Positions 32,705 through 44,384 of a stretch of 64,000 nucleotides of DNA are shown here, piece by piece. Made by a program: the position numbers and the translations under genes. The first letter of the stretch is position 1; every line of letters begins with the position of its first letter. The DNA is from Pogonophryne albipinna. Lineage: Eukaryota > Chordata > Actinopteri > Perciformes > Artedidraconidae. Location of the stretch: assembly GCA_028583405.1 (NCBI GenBank), contig CM053249.1, forward strand, positions 39,777,759 to 39,841,758, read 5' to 3'. Below the pieces are notes generated by a model that did no database searches, had not been told where the DNA came from, and worked only from the letters and a program-made list of their open reading frames with translations.

Positions 32705-33894
32705 AGTGTTGTAGTCAAGTCACCAATTCACGAGTCCAAGTCACTCTCGAGTCACCACTCTTCGAGTCCGAGTCACCAAGGGAGAGTCGTAGTCGAGTCC
32801 GAGTCACCCAAGGAGCGTCCGAGTCGAGTCCGAGTCATCATTATCTGTGTTCGAGTCCGAGTCACCTAAGAAGAGTCCAAGTCAAGTCCGAGTCACAAGT
32901 CTTCATGTATTAATCTTCGTGGATATATGTGTTGAAATGTAGCTGCTCCTCTACATTGCTTTTATCCTGTCATGTTATACTGATCTGTCTGTTGAACTGC
33001 TGTGAAGCCAGTTTGGCTACAATTCTTGTAATAGGTGCTATACAAATATAAAGCTTATTACTAATATGAATATTATTATTATTGTAAATGACCTTTAATA
33101 TGTCTAACTATATTTAAAATGAGTTACCTTTTAGAGAAGTGATTATATTTGTATGCCAATATTTTCCTATGGTAAAGTTTTCGATTTGCACTTTTATTTT
33201 AAGTAATAAGATCGGGACTCTTATTTTGAAGGAACTTTCACCGGTTAAATCGGTTTACTGATAAAGATTTAGCCCCAGAAAGCACATGGCTACTTAGCAT
33301 GCAAAATGACGTCATTCTGCATGTTAAGTAGACATGTGCTTTATTTATTGATTAGATCACGTTACTCTGATGATTGTGTTCAACACAGCCTATATGTCTG
33401 AACTCGATCCTTAGAGTAATGTGTTACGGAGCCTTCTCTTCAATATTGTTTCCACATAACAAGCATTTTGCGCTGCTCTTTTCCAATGTGGAAGCAGAAT
33501 GTGTGAAAGCATACAGCACGATGCGGGGTGTGTCTCTAGACATCTTTAGACTGGAATAGCGGGGCCCAGTACGTGAACTCGCCTCACAGGTGCACACGCC
33601 AGGATAGAGGACATCAGACTCCAGAGAAAATTTGCTCGAGTCCAAGTCGGAGCGTCAATGTACGAGTCGAGTCCGAGTCATCGTGGGGGGAAAAATGCAC
33701 GAGTCCGTGTCCAAGTCAGCGTACGTGATAATTCACGAGTCCAAGTCGGAGTCGCGTCAATCAGTGCGCGAGTCACAAGTCCCGAAAATCGGCACTCGAG
33801 TCTGACTCAAGTCCGAGTCGAGTCACGAGTCCCGAAAATCGGCACTCAAGTCTGACACGAGTCCGAGTCCAGGACTTGAGTACTCCATCTCTGA
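32705..33894. mobile_element. Non-autonomous hAT element
   Basis: Starts agtgttgtagtcaagtcacc and ends gtactccatctctga. Perfect 8-bp duplications CTTGGCAC lie at 32697-32704 and 33895-33902. Both ends are built from many gagtccgagtc/gagtccaagtc units (about 32720-32900 and 33630-33880). The middle has no gene. Confidence 0.88.
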
Positions 33895-34188
33895 CTTGGC
33901 ACCATTCTTCCAGAACGCCAGGTTGAAGTTCAGGAGGAGTGTACTGATCATAATTTAATAATTATCGTGAGAAAGACAAAGGTGCCAAAAGCTGGACCAA
34001 CAGTGATTGTGAGGAGATCAATGAAATATTTAATAGTCATTTATACAGGATGTTCAAATTATATGTTATGTTACATGTTTTTGAGAAAGTCGATCCAGAT
34101 GATGCTCTTGATGTCTTTAATTTGTTATTTACGCAGGTGATTGATAAACAGGCACCACTTAGAAAGCAGACAGTAAGGAACTTTAGAG

Positions 34189-37015
34189 CAGTGGTTCTCA
34201 ACTGGTTTGGCCTCGGGACCCACTTTTTCCTTTGTCAATGAGTCGCGACCCACCATTTTGAACCACACAAATTTAATTCACAAAAAGTAGTGCAGTAATA
34301 TAAAATATTAATATAAAAGTGAAGAACAGTGAATACATTTTCAATAAATGTAGTCCATGGGAACACCACCACATCTTCAACATTGTTAGTGCCATGCAAG
34401 GCAGATTATATCCCTTCACAGAACTACAGTATGCTTTTTAAACAAGTTTAAATTGGTGATGGTCATCAAGTTTTTAGAGTCAAAATTGTATTAATTATTA
34501 TTATTATTATAAAAAGGCACACTTGTGTTGTATTACATAAAAAGGCAGACTTATCTTCAATAACAGGCATGCTTTTGAGAAGGCATGAGAAGAATACAGA
34601 ACTGTGTGTATGTTGTATTATTATCCCCCCCAACAAACAAAAAATATACATTCAAACCAGATTTAGAATAAAAAAGAAATACAATTAAAACAGTAACAGT
34701 ACTTATAGAGTCAAGAAATAAACAACAAAATAAAGAGTGCAAATATCCCATAAACAAATAGTTATGATGATAAATAATAAATAAATAACAGCACAGACAG
34801 AGTGATTATAACGAATAATAGTAAAAAGTACATATACAGGCATGCTTTTTCAACAAGTGTAAAAGGATAATGTTATTAAAGTTTCAAGAACCAAAATTGA
34901 ACTGTAGAAGAGCTTATCTGGGATACATTCTGAACAACATTGTATTGTGACAAATATTTAGTGTCAGCATCTACTGAACTTACTGTAACACATCTTAGTT
35001 TGGGGGGAACTAGTGGGACAGCTGGGGATGCTTTTTGTTCCTGACAAGGGTCTCAAAGTCTGGGGTGATGGTAGACAAAGCAACTCTGAGGTCATGCTCA
35101 ATGTTCAATTTGTTCCTCTGCTTTGTCTTCAGCTGGACCAGAGCTGAGAAGCCACTTTCACAGAGATAGGTAGTGCTGAATGGCAGGATGATTTTGATTG
35201 CATGTGTGGCGAGGGATGCATACTCAGTAATCACAGCACTGCACCAGAACTGGGGCAGGGTTACCTCAGTGAATTTGTTTTCAGCGACCGAACACATGAC
35301 AGCTCCACCAGCTGACTTTCTTCATTGCTCGGCAACGTGACGCTTTCCATCTGGACTCCGAAAGGATCCCGTACCCAGTCATCATCCCCGTGTTTCTCAG
35401 GGAAGTAATCGTTGAACCGATCCTGCAGTTTGCTTAGATGTGCCCTGATAGTTTCATTCAGGGCATTTTTGCCTGCAGTGTCCAGTTCTTTTGCCTCATG
35501 ACACACATTTGGAAACATGTCCAGCCTCTCCCTGGAAACATGATTTGCCCACAAGGCGATCTTTTTTTTGAACGCATCGATTTTCTCCGATTGTTCGAAC
35601 ACATTGTGTCCCCTCCCTTGCATTGAAACATTTAATGTATTTAAATGTTCAAACACATCAGCAAGGTAAGCTACTCGTGCGAGTCACACATCATCACTAA
35701 ACATGTCAGCAAGAGGCGATCTGTTCTGCGCAAAGAAGGCTGCAATTTCTGTTCTAAGCTCGTAGAAGCGTGAGAGTACCTTTCCCCTCGAAAGCCAGCG
35801 AACTTCTGCATGATACAGCACCTGTATGTGCTCACTGCCCAGGTCTTGGCACAGCTTTTGAAAAAACCGGGTGCTCTTTGCTCTTTAATGTGGTTCACCG
35901 CTTTGATGACATCCTTCAATGTTTCATGAAGCACTGGGACCATGTCCTTTGCTGCTAAAGCCTCTCGATGCAAAAAACAGTGTTGCCAAGTCGCATTAGG
36001 GGCTTTTTCTAGTATTCTCTTCACCACCCCTGAATGTTTTCCAGTCATAGAGGCAGCGCCATCAGTTGTGATTCCGACACACAGATCCCAGTTTAGGCCC
36101 ACCGAACCCAAGTACAAGTCCACAGAACTAAAAATGTCCTCCGCAGTTGTAGTAGTTTGAAGATCTCTAGTGCAGAGAAATTGCTCCTGTAAGTCCCCTT
36201 CCCACACATGCCTCACATAAACAAGTAAAATAGCATGGCTCGCGATGTCTGTGGACTTGTCCATCTGTAATGCATAGTGAGCACTTGCCTTGATGCGAGC
36301 TGTGGTCTGTTGTTGAATGTCATCGGACATGTCTTCAATCCGCTTACTGATTGTATCGTTTGACAGTGGTATGGTCTTCAGTTTTGCAGATTGATCCAGC
36401 AGCTCTCTGACCATGTCGATGGCGGCAGGTAAAATAAGGTCCTCTGCAATGGTGGGGGGCTTTTTGCTCTTTGCAATACGTTGAGCTACGAGGTAAGATG
36501 CACGGAGGGCCTGCTCTTGTTTCGAACATGAAGAGGTCAGGCACTGTTGCGATGTCCTCTGCTCTGTGAGTCGTCTTTGAAAGAACTCAACAGGTTTATC
36601 TTTATAAGCGGAGTGTTTCGTTTCCAAATGCCGCTTCATTTTTGATGGTTTCATGCTCTCTCGTGCCAGTATTTCACTGCAAACAACACACTGAGGTTTT
36701 GGTCCCTCTCTTTTATCTTCAATGTATAAAAATCCATACTTCATATATTCAGAATCATACCTGCGTTTCGCCATGTTTACAATTTGAATGAATGAGCGGT
36801 AAATACTGATAACGTAAGGCAGCACGTTATCATGACATTGGGTGTTGTCATGACGACGCTGTCATGACAACGCCCAAGACGCTTCCTACCCAGGACGCAG
36901 CAAACGGTGACTACGCGCGCAGCATTGGAAATCCCGGCCTTCAAAAAAAGTTTGACTTTTTTCCATTTTTTTTTCTTCACTCACACATCCGCGACCCACC
37001 AGTTGAGAACCACTG
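34189..37015 (-). mobile_element. hAT element with degraded transposase
   Basis: TIRs cagtggttctcaactgg (34189) and the inverted copy ending at 37015. The flanks ctttagag and gttagatg are not a clean 8-bp duplication. It carries a minus-strand transposase remnant and inserted into the LINE coding region. Confidence 0.88.
35010..36774 (-). pseudogene. hAT transposase (ZBED5/SCAND3-like), inactivated
   Basis: Start MAKRRYDSEYMKYGFL at 36774. A BED-type zinc finger follows (CVVC with HLETKH at about residues 31-54). The RNase H-like core has the first acidic residue in LQMDKSTDI, the block GITTDGAASMTGKHSG, and HCFLHREALAAK. The frame is lost near 35855, and a TGA replaces an expected Trp at about 35690. 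The middle continues in another frame (VFEHLNTLNVSMQGRG, 35261-35656). The C-terminal dimerisation part with FSTTYLCESGFSAL is in a third frame (35010-35297). At least three lesions mean no functional protein. Confidence 0.88.
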
Positions 37016-37457
37016 GTTAGATGAGGAATTAAGGGATCTAATGAAACAAAGAGATGATGCAAAACATGTAGCTCTCTCATCAAGTTATGAGTCAGATGGG
37101 CAAATGTATAGAAGGTTAAGGAATTATGTTACAGCATTAAATACAAATAAAAAACTATTGTATTATGGAAATAAAATTAAACAGATAAAGGATGACAACA
37201 AAAAACTGTGGAGTTTAGTAAATGGCATGATGGGCTGTAGGCCGAAATCCACCTCAACATATCTTGAGGTGGAAGGACATTTTGGACTAAACCAGTACAA
37301 ATAGCTAATTATTTGAATGATTATTTTCTTGATAAAGTAAAACATTTGAGGAGAAATATGAATCAAACTATAAATAGTAACTCCACATTTCTAATAAATG
37401 ATTTAATTATGAAAAATAAGAAGTGTACATTTAAAATAGAAAAAGTGACAATTACAG

Positions 37458-38441
37458 ATGTTGAATGTCTACCAGCTAAATGTAATGATAGGAGTGGATA
37501 ATTTAGTTGGTACATTTCTTAGATATGTTGCTAATTTTGTTGCAGAGCCTATCTGCCATATTATAAATTGGAGTATTGATAAATGTATTTGCCCACAGGC
37601 ATGGAAAATAGCAAAAATTATTCCACTTGCAAAAAATCCAGCTGGACCATTTTCTGGTACAAATAGCCGCCCAATAAGTTTATTACCAGCGTTAGCAAAG
37701 ATAATGGAGAGAATAATTTTCAATCAAATACAAAAATACTTTAATGGAAGTCTCTCAAAGATGAAAACAATCACTTGTGGAGTACCCCAGGGTAGTTGTT
37801 TGGGACCACTTTTATTTTCTATTTTTACAAATGACCTACCATTAGTGTTAGAAAAATCTAAAATTGTAATGTATGCAGATGACTCAACAATATATGATGC
37901 AGCATCAACTACAAGAGAGTTGACAAATGTTATGAATAAAGATCTACTACTGATATCAGAGTTGGTCATAACTAATAAGTTGGTACTTAATGCGGGAAAA
38001 ACAAAATCATTATTAATAGGATCAAATCATCAGTTAAAAGGTGAACCAAAATTGCAACTACATTTAAACCATATTGAAATTGAACAGGTCAAGGAGACAA
38101 AATTGCTAGGTATAACCCTGGATCATAAATTATCTTGGTCTAAACAAATTGATAATGTTTTATGTAAAATGGGAAGGGGTGTGTCACTTGTAAAAAGAAT
38201 TGTAAAATATTTGCCTATGGATGTCAGTAGACAAGTTTTGGATGCTTTGGTTCTGTCGCAGCTTGATTATTGTTTGGTTATATGGTCTAGTGCTGCTGAA
38301 AAAGATTTAAACAAACTACAAGTAGCACAAAATAAGGCAGCACGATGTGCACTGCAGTGCTCCTACAGAACCAGGGTCACTGAAATGGTTAACTATCAGA
38401 CAGTCAACTTATATTTTGTAACATTTTGTCAGAAATATTAA
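37458..38441 (+). pseudogene. LINE reverse transcriptase with internal deletion
   Basis: Would perform target-primed reverse transcription. Fingers motifs CPQAWKIAKIIPLAK and SRPISLLPALAKIMERI are followed almost at once by CGVPQGSCLGPLLFSIFTNDLP and the YADD box (VMYADDSTIY). The roughly 80-100 residues between them, which should hold the first catalytic Asp (an FxDxxKAFD-type motif), are missing. The thumb and C-terminal part (LLGITLDHKLSWSKQI, LSQLDYCLVIWSSAAEKDLNKL) are present; the frame ends early at 38441. The copy therefore lacks one of the three catalytic aspartates. Confidence 0.8.
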
Positions 38442-38912
38442 AGTGACTCACTCACCAGATATATTATCACAAAGGTTTATAGCGCAATATGCACAACATA
38501 ACTATCAAACACGACATACAATAGAAGGAAGGTTTGTATAACCCAAATCTAAATCAAATATGGGACAGAAAACAGTCATGTACATGGTCAGCTGGTCCAC
38601 ATCATTCAGGAAAATTCTCAAGTACATTTCAAAAGGTTGCTATAAAATTATTTAAGTATTATAAAGTAAACTGTGTCTGTGGCTATGTATGCATATGTTA
38701 TTATGTACACTTATTTGTATTTACTTTTGTTTGGCCTTAGGGTGGCGATAATTGGATGACCATTTTAGTTTTCACTTCATACAGCACTGTAAATTGCATG
38801 AAATTATGAGCTGTTTTGTTTTAATTTTGTTGTATGTATGTTTTGTGTGTGCGAGGACCCCAGGAAGAATAGCCAATGCTCATGCTAGTGCTAATGGGGA
38901 TCCTAATGAAGA

Positions 38913-39374
38913 CATAAGACACAGAGTGCCTTGACATCACAATTAGTGATGCAGTGGAGATCCTCAGTCAGCGCCCCTCGGAAGTGGACACTTCAGCACC
39001 CCGCGGTGCTTTTCCACTCCCTGTATCTCACAACACATCACCTCACACAGCATCCCAGGTAATCTGATTATTGTTTTATTGTCCTGGCATATGAATTCTA
39101 GAAGAACATACATGCTTTGAATTATGTTTTTATCGCATAGGATACATTTGTCTTTTTGTGTTGCATGCATTTAGATTTTTATGGCAATATCAATTTCAAG
39201 GATATTTTTACTCAACTGTTTGTCTCTCATGGCCGGTACGGCTGTACAGTCATTGGCACTATCCCCCCAAGTGATGCAGCTGAGAGCCCACCTGAAGAGC
39301 CCCAGCCTGAATCCACTCAGAGTATTTCTCTTCCTGCTGACTCACCCGACGCGTCCACTTACACAACCTCTCAG
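38913..39374 (+). pseudogene. DUF6729-like gene, low-complexity exons after the LINE
   Basis: Two segments end in similar donors: ..catcccag before GTAATC at 39059 and ..acctctcag before GTAATC at 39375. The second segment, from about 39251, reads a Pro/Ser/Glu-rich stretch (DAAESPPEEPQPESTQSISL). They look like a duplicated exon. The exact 5' limit of the first is hidden by the LINE junction. Confidence 0.4.
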
Positions 39375-39500
39375 GTAATCTGACCTATTGTAAAATCACA
39401 TTGTTTTGAAATTCTTCAGGATTAATTATTGCTCCGCACATGCTATGAATAACTTGTTTCATTAAGTCTCAAATAGTCAATTGGTGTTGTGTGCTTATAG

Positions 39501-39887
39501 CACGATGATGTCTCACAGTCCTGCCAGATGTGTACTTCTGACAAAAACTTCTCTGCGCCCAGGACATCGGCTCAGGTCATGTGACCATTTATTAATCATT
39601 TGTCAATGGTTGTTCATTTTTCAGAATACCCGCTGTGATTCTAGAGGTGTTGAGTGATGGGAGGCTGTGGATTACTTGGCCAAGTATCTTGTTCAACTTA
39701 ACAGACCAATAACGGCATTGTGAGTAGGCGAGACGGATGAGATTGTGAGGCTGTATTCAAAGCTACATCAAATGGATAAGCAACCCACAACTTATAGCCT
39801 GAAGTCCAAAAGAAAAACCTTGCCTGGACCACGGAGAGCTTCCAGGAAACAAAGTGGCTCTGTGCCAGGCCAACAAGCAGCTGAAAG
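39501..39887 (+). pseudogene. DUF6729-like gene, two exons
   Basis: Exon 39501-39574 (acceptor gcttatag, donor GTCATG uncertain) contains HDDVSQSCQMC. Exon 39625-39887 (acceptor tttttcag, donor GTGAAC) encodes a helical segment near WITWPSILFNL or, in another frame, KLHQMDKQPTTYSLKSKRK. The region between has an in-frame stop, so it is probably damaged. Confidence 0.4.
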
Positions 39888-40074
39888 GTGAACTGACTTA
39901 TAGTGGATGCACACATTACATAATTCACATATATCTTAATTGCTAGTAGTAAGTAGCTGTTTTGTATGTCTAACCCTCACACCCTCAGACAAATTAACTG
40001 GTATAGTCAATTTGTGAAGTGGGGTTGTACTGTATATCCGTATAATATTTATACATTTTCTTTTTCCTTCATAG

Positions 40075-40620
40075 ACTATTCATGACCCATGGTCAGGCTG
40101 CTCTGAGACCTGATGCCAGCCGGATATGTGAATGTGTTTCACTCAGACTTTTGAAAGAGTTTGAGCTTGCAAGAAACCGACCAAAAGACAGCAAGGGTAA
40201 AACCTTGCCTATTCCACAGTCTATGGTGAAATCGTACGTCCACATAAAACAACTGCTGGAAGACAGCCTCGTCATACAGGAGCAGACCGACTTGGTTCTT
40301 GTTACTATAAACAACACCACTGTGTCTTGTTGGTAAGATATTTTGGCTACATTCTCTTTAACAGCTGCACTTTAGATGGATTCACTTTGTATGAAATGAT
40401 CAATATATTGTATTTCTTTCTAGGTTACACGAAAGACAAAAAAGAACCGGTCGGGACTCATTGCTCCAAGGAGTGCAGCTTCCCGAAAAGGCAACGGCAG
40501 CTGAGGATTCCTTGCCATTATCAAGGGAGCTCCCTACTGAACCTGTGCAGCACGGACATGTTAGCCTAGAAATCCAGGAGCCTGATAATAGGGAGGGTGA
40601 GGCATTGATACGCCAGAGCT
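40075..40620 (+). pseudogene. DUF6729-like gene, two exons with helical domain
   Basis: Exon 40075-40332 (acceptor ccttcatag, donor GTAAGA) reads LFMTHGQAALRPDASRI, then LLKEFELARNRPKDS and MVKSYVHIKQLLEDS, ending NTTVSCW. Exon from 40424 (acceptor tttctag) continues LHERQKRTGRDSLLQGVQL and reaches a stop at 40620. The proline-rich C-terminal region that follows is in a different frame, so either a splice site or a frame-changing lesion lies between. Confidence 0.55.
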
Positions 40621-40654
40621 GACTCAGCACAGCACTGTCACCCTGGAGGGTTTA

Positions 40655-41036
40655 ATGCATGGCCTAGTTCTTCTGCTTCATCCTCGCACACACAGTCACC
40701 TTCCACAAGCCCCATCTCCTGAATTTTGGCAGTACCCCATGCCTCCAGGCCCCTCTCCTGCTTCATCATCGCACACGCAGGGTCACCTTCCACAAGCCCC
40801 ATCTCCTGCATTTTGGCAGTACCCCATGCCTCCAGGCCCCTCTCCTGCTTCATCTTCGCACACGCAGGGTCACCTTCCACAAGCCCCATCTCCTGCATTT
40901 TGGCAGTGCCCCATGCCTCCAGCACTAACTCCTGCCTCATGGCAGTACCCCATGCCTCCAGCACTAACTCCTGCCTCATGGCAGTACCCCGTGCCTCCAG
41001 GCTTCTCTCCTGCTTCATCATCACACACACTGTGAT
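40655..41036 (+). pseudogene. DUF6729-like gene, proline-rich repeat exon (part 1)
   Basis: The frame encodes repeats of GHLPQAPSPAFWQYPMPP and GPSPASSSHTQ (unit about 87 bp, then 39-bp sub-units ALTPASWQYPMPP). It ends at a stop (41036) and is followed by foreign repeat sequence. The same repeat family continues at 43233 in a 48-bp form. Confidence 0.55.
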
Positions 41037-41083
41037 GCTGACCGTTGAGCGGCCCGACCAAGGAGGCAGAGGGTTCAAATTAA

Positions 41084-42106
41084 TGCTGTCAAAATTATCG
41101 CGTTAACGGCGGTAATAAATTTTTTGAATTAATTGCGTTAAAATATTTAACGCATTTAACGCATGTGCAGAATGAACCGCCCCATACATCCCACCAGTGG
41201 CAGCGCCAGGGTATGGCTAGGGTAGGCAACACACATACCAATAAATGGCTTAGCCCCACCATGAAAAGTGATGTTAAAGTAAGCAAAATAAAGTCCGCCA
41301 ACGCGCGGAGTAAATTCCACAGACAGCAGTTAGTAAGATTGATTTCAGTAGCCACTTGTCTGGAAATACCGAAGACCAGAAACGGTTTTGAAAACTTTTG
41401 TCACGTAGTGATCGTCTTCTCAATAGAACATCTTTGATAATGTCTTCTGGCCAATCAGAATCAAGATAACGCCGTGGTGTTGTTGCAGGAAGTCCCGACG
41501 GAGAATACTTTTGCTGTAGTACAGGGGTGCACATAACTGGTACGCAGGTTATGTGGGTAATCTGAAATGCGTACCGTCACTTGTGTCACAAAGCGCATTT
41601 GCGTACGACAGAGTCGGTCTCCGTGTGCACAGACAGGGCTGCTGTTAACGTCGGTCTCTGTACAACGGCATTGTGACAAAACTACGCCAACCGGCTGCGG
41701 AGGGAGACTCCCCCCCCCTTCACTGGAGAACTGCGCTAAAACAGCTGATCACAACGTTCACACTCTGTGGTCACGAAGTACTCCACTAGCGCGCCCCCCC
41801 CGTCGACTTTCCTGAAGTACTCCCCTGTTGATAGAAATCAACACGTAATGAATTAAGACCCCACGGTTTGATGACTGATAGGTGTGTGTGCTGTCTTTCA
41901 TTTTGGCACACAGAAAAATGTGATAATAAACATACATGTTTGTTAAATGGATATATCCGCCTTCTTTCATTTATCTTTCCATTCCCACAACAATATACAT
42001 AAAGAAATGGCATATTTTGGACATAGTTCGAATGGTGATTAATCATGATTAATTATTTTTTAAACTGTGATTAATCTGATTAAAAATGTTAATCGTTTGA
42101 CAGCCT
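41084..42106. mobile_element. hAT-like element (TGCTGTCAAA end)
   Basis: Ends tgctgtcaaaattatcgcgttaac and (inverted) aggctgtcaaacgattaac, with AT-rich subterminal repeats of aattaatcgcgtt type. This is a familiar vertebrate hAT terminus. No clear 8-bp duplication was found, so the borders are approximate. No transposase. Confidence 0.65.
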
Positions 42107-43232
42107 GTAGGAGCAAACACAGTAGTGGTGGCTTAAAGCCCACCTCCGCTCCGCGCCGTCCGTTAGATGAGCCTGGTCAGATTTAATAAAAGAAGTTCAA
42201 AACACCGGCATAAAAGTTATAACAATAATCTGATTTTAATGGTAAAAAACACAATACGAAATACAGAGTGCCCTGTAACAGAGCACTCCGGGCTCCCCGC
42301 TCCACTGCCGTGCGATACAGGTATCGGGACCAGCCAGTCAGAAACAGGGGGCATTTTGCATGAATAAACAACAGTATATATGGACATATTTGGGGCGGAG
42401 ATGTGGGTCGGCTCTTCCGTCCCATTTTACTCCTAAGTGAAGCGTGAGAGCCTCGGAACTAGTCAAGGTCAGAATCACTTTTTATCTTCCACCTAACTTC
42501 ACTCCTTTAATTTCTCAAGGAAGATTTCACACAAACTATTCTTTCCCAAACAATCAAACATTGTACACAGAGATATTAGTATCAAACATTGTACACAGAT
42601 ATATTGGTGCTTGAGATTATATTGGCCCCAGAAAGAACCTTGAAAAGAACCTGTGTGTGTGCTGGTGGGGGGGGGAAGTGTATGTGTGTGTGTGCTGATG
42701 AGAGGAGGTGTAAGTGTGTGTGGCAGGGTATCTGGGTCATTGAGTGTAAGTAAGAAGGTTTATATATATAGGATTACTTTAAAACAGTTCCAAATAATAC
42801 ATGTTCACTTCAATACAGTTCAAGATAATACCTGTTTACTTTAATACAGTTTAGAACAATATCTGTTTACTTTAAGGCCTAGTTCAAATATAACCCGGTG
42901 TGGGCATTTATTAATCATGGGCACATGATTCACAGCCTCAATATGACTGTTACCCATGAACAAAGTCACCAGCCACAAGGATCTCACACACACTAACAGG
43001 AAAAAACAGAGCCTAAATACCCACAGACTAATCAAGCCAACAAGACACAGGTGAGGGGGGAGGAGACAACACAGGGCACCAGGTGAACACAATCAGCAAC
43101 AACAGACAAGATGGGAAGGGGAACACTTTTCAAAATAAAACCAGGGAACAAATCCACATACTTCGCCAATAAGGACGCTACACAATCCGTAACGGAGGCC
43201 GAGATCTATGGCCCCAAAGATCACCTCCGTTA
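42107..43232. other. Inserted or intronic DNA of unknown origin
   Basis: Includes three 30-bp direct repeats (aatacagttcaagataatac and variants with ctgtttacttt, 42780-42875), a duplicated atcaaacattgtacacaga (about 42556 and 42581), and GT-rich DNA (42650-42725). It ends ctccgttacag, which would serve as a splice acceptor for the repeat exon at 43233. No frame is supported. Confidence 0.4.
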
Positions 43233-43960
43233 CAGTCACCTTCCACCTGCTCCGTCTACTGCTTCATCCTCACACGCACAGGGTCACCTTCCACCTGCTC
43301 CGTATACTGCTTCATCCTCACACGCACAGGGTCACCTTCCACCTGCTCCGTATACTGCTTCATCCTCACACGCACAGGGTCACCTTCCACCTGCTCCGTA
43401 TACTGCTTCATCCTCACACGCACAGGGTCACCTTCCACCTGCTACGTATACTGCTTCATCCTCACACGCACAGGGTCACCTTCCACCTGCTCCGTATACT
43501 GCTTCATCCTCACACGCACAGGGTCACCTTCCACCTGCTCCGTATACTGCTTCATCCTCACACGCACAGGGTCACCTTCCACCTGCTCCGTATACTGCTT
43601 CATCCTCACACGCACAGGGTCACCTTCCACCTGCTCCGTATACTGCTTCATCCTCACACGCACAGGGTCACCTTCCACCTGCTCCGTATACTGCTTCATC
43701 CTCACACGCACAGGGTCACCTTCCACCTGCTCCGTATACTGCTTCATCCTCACACGCACAGGGTCACCTTCCACCTGCTACGTATACTGCTTCATCCTCA
43801 CACGCACAGGGTCACCTTCCACCTGCTCCGTATACTGCTTCATCCTCACACGCACAGGGTCACCTTCCACCTGCTCCGTATACTGCTTCATCCTCACACG
43901 CACAGGGTCACCTTCCACCTGCTCCGTATACTGCTTCATCCTCACACGCACAGGGTCACC
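43233..43960. repeat. 48-bp coding minisatellite, 15 copies
   Basis: Period exactly 48 (gggtcaccttccacctgctc, then cgtatactgcttcatcctc, then acacgcaca), so the frame GHLPPAPYTASSSHAQ is kept through about 15 copies. Variants are few: Ser for Tyr in copy 1 and Ala-Thr in copies 5 and 12. Low divergence implies recent expansion or homogenisation. Confidence 0.95.
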
Positions 43961-44299
43961 TTCCACAAGCTCCATCTCCTGACTCATGGCAGTTCCCTAT
44001 GCCACCACCCGCATTTCTTGCTTCATCCCCATACCAGCAAGTACCATCCCCTATTCCTCAGCATTCCTCAGTCGACAAATCATCTGTCGACCGAAATAGG
44101 CACAGCAAATGGCGGCATGAAAAGTCAGGTGCTTGTGGCAAGAGGGGAGCCACCAAAGAAGTGACACATAAAAGAGGACTACCAGTGCAAAACCTGTGGT
44201 CAGTCTAAAAGAAAGAACACTGGCCATACCCAGCTTAAGGGTAAATGGTACTGTCCAGCATCTGGACAGACCATAGCAGATTGGAAAGGCTTTCTAGAC
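43233..44299 (+). pseudogene. DUF6729-like gene, repeat exon and C-terminal zinc ribbon
   Basis: After the 48-bp repeats the frame reads PQAPSPDSWQFPMPPP and then a basic stretch. One frame stops at 44208. Another, overlapping frame (from about 44170) reads YQCKTCGQSKRKNTGH, then KWYCPASGQTIADW, and ends at the stop 44297-44299. The C-x2-C..H..C spacing is a small zinc-binding end module that suits this protein type. The change of frame near 44130-44170 is either a lesion or an unseen splice. A polyadenylation signal fits at 45640 once the hAT at 44385-45502 is ignored. Confidence 0.6.
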
Positions 44300-44384
44300 T
44301 AGCAGTGAAGTTTAGAGCTGCAATCATTTTGATTGTGAATGTTTCAGTTTCAGTATTGAGAATATATACGCTTATTACTGTATA

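Larger units (their letters stand above)
33945..38912 (+). mobile_element. 5'-truncated non-LTR retrotransposon (LINE)
   Basis: The first part reads as the end of an endonuclease/linker region (DHNLIIIVRKTKVPKAGP; VDPDDALDVFNLLFTQVIDK). It is cut by the hAT at 34189 and resumes at 37016 (LDEELRDLMKQRDDAK). The reverse transcriptase follows, and the 3' end is gaccccaggaagaatagcc then ggggatcctaatgaa, a LINE tail type common in fish. The insertion lies in the DUF6729-like gene, between the exon ending at about 33945 and those from about 38990. Clade is uncertain (L2/I-Nimb type). Confidence 0.8.

Noticed and set aside
34181..37023. 8-bp target duplication for the hAT element in the LINE
   Set aside because: Flanks ctttagag and gttagatg do not match well enough; I do not claim a duplication there.
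43208..44164. Alternative frame encoding TFHLLRILLHPHTHRV repeats, and minus-strand frames of the same array
   Set aside because: Shadow frames of the 48-bp repeat. The GHLPPAPYTASSSHAQ frame is preferred because it joins the related proline-rich frame at 40655 and the C-terminal region.
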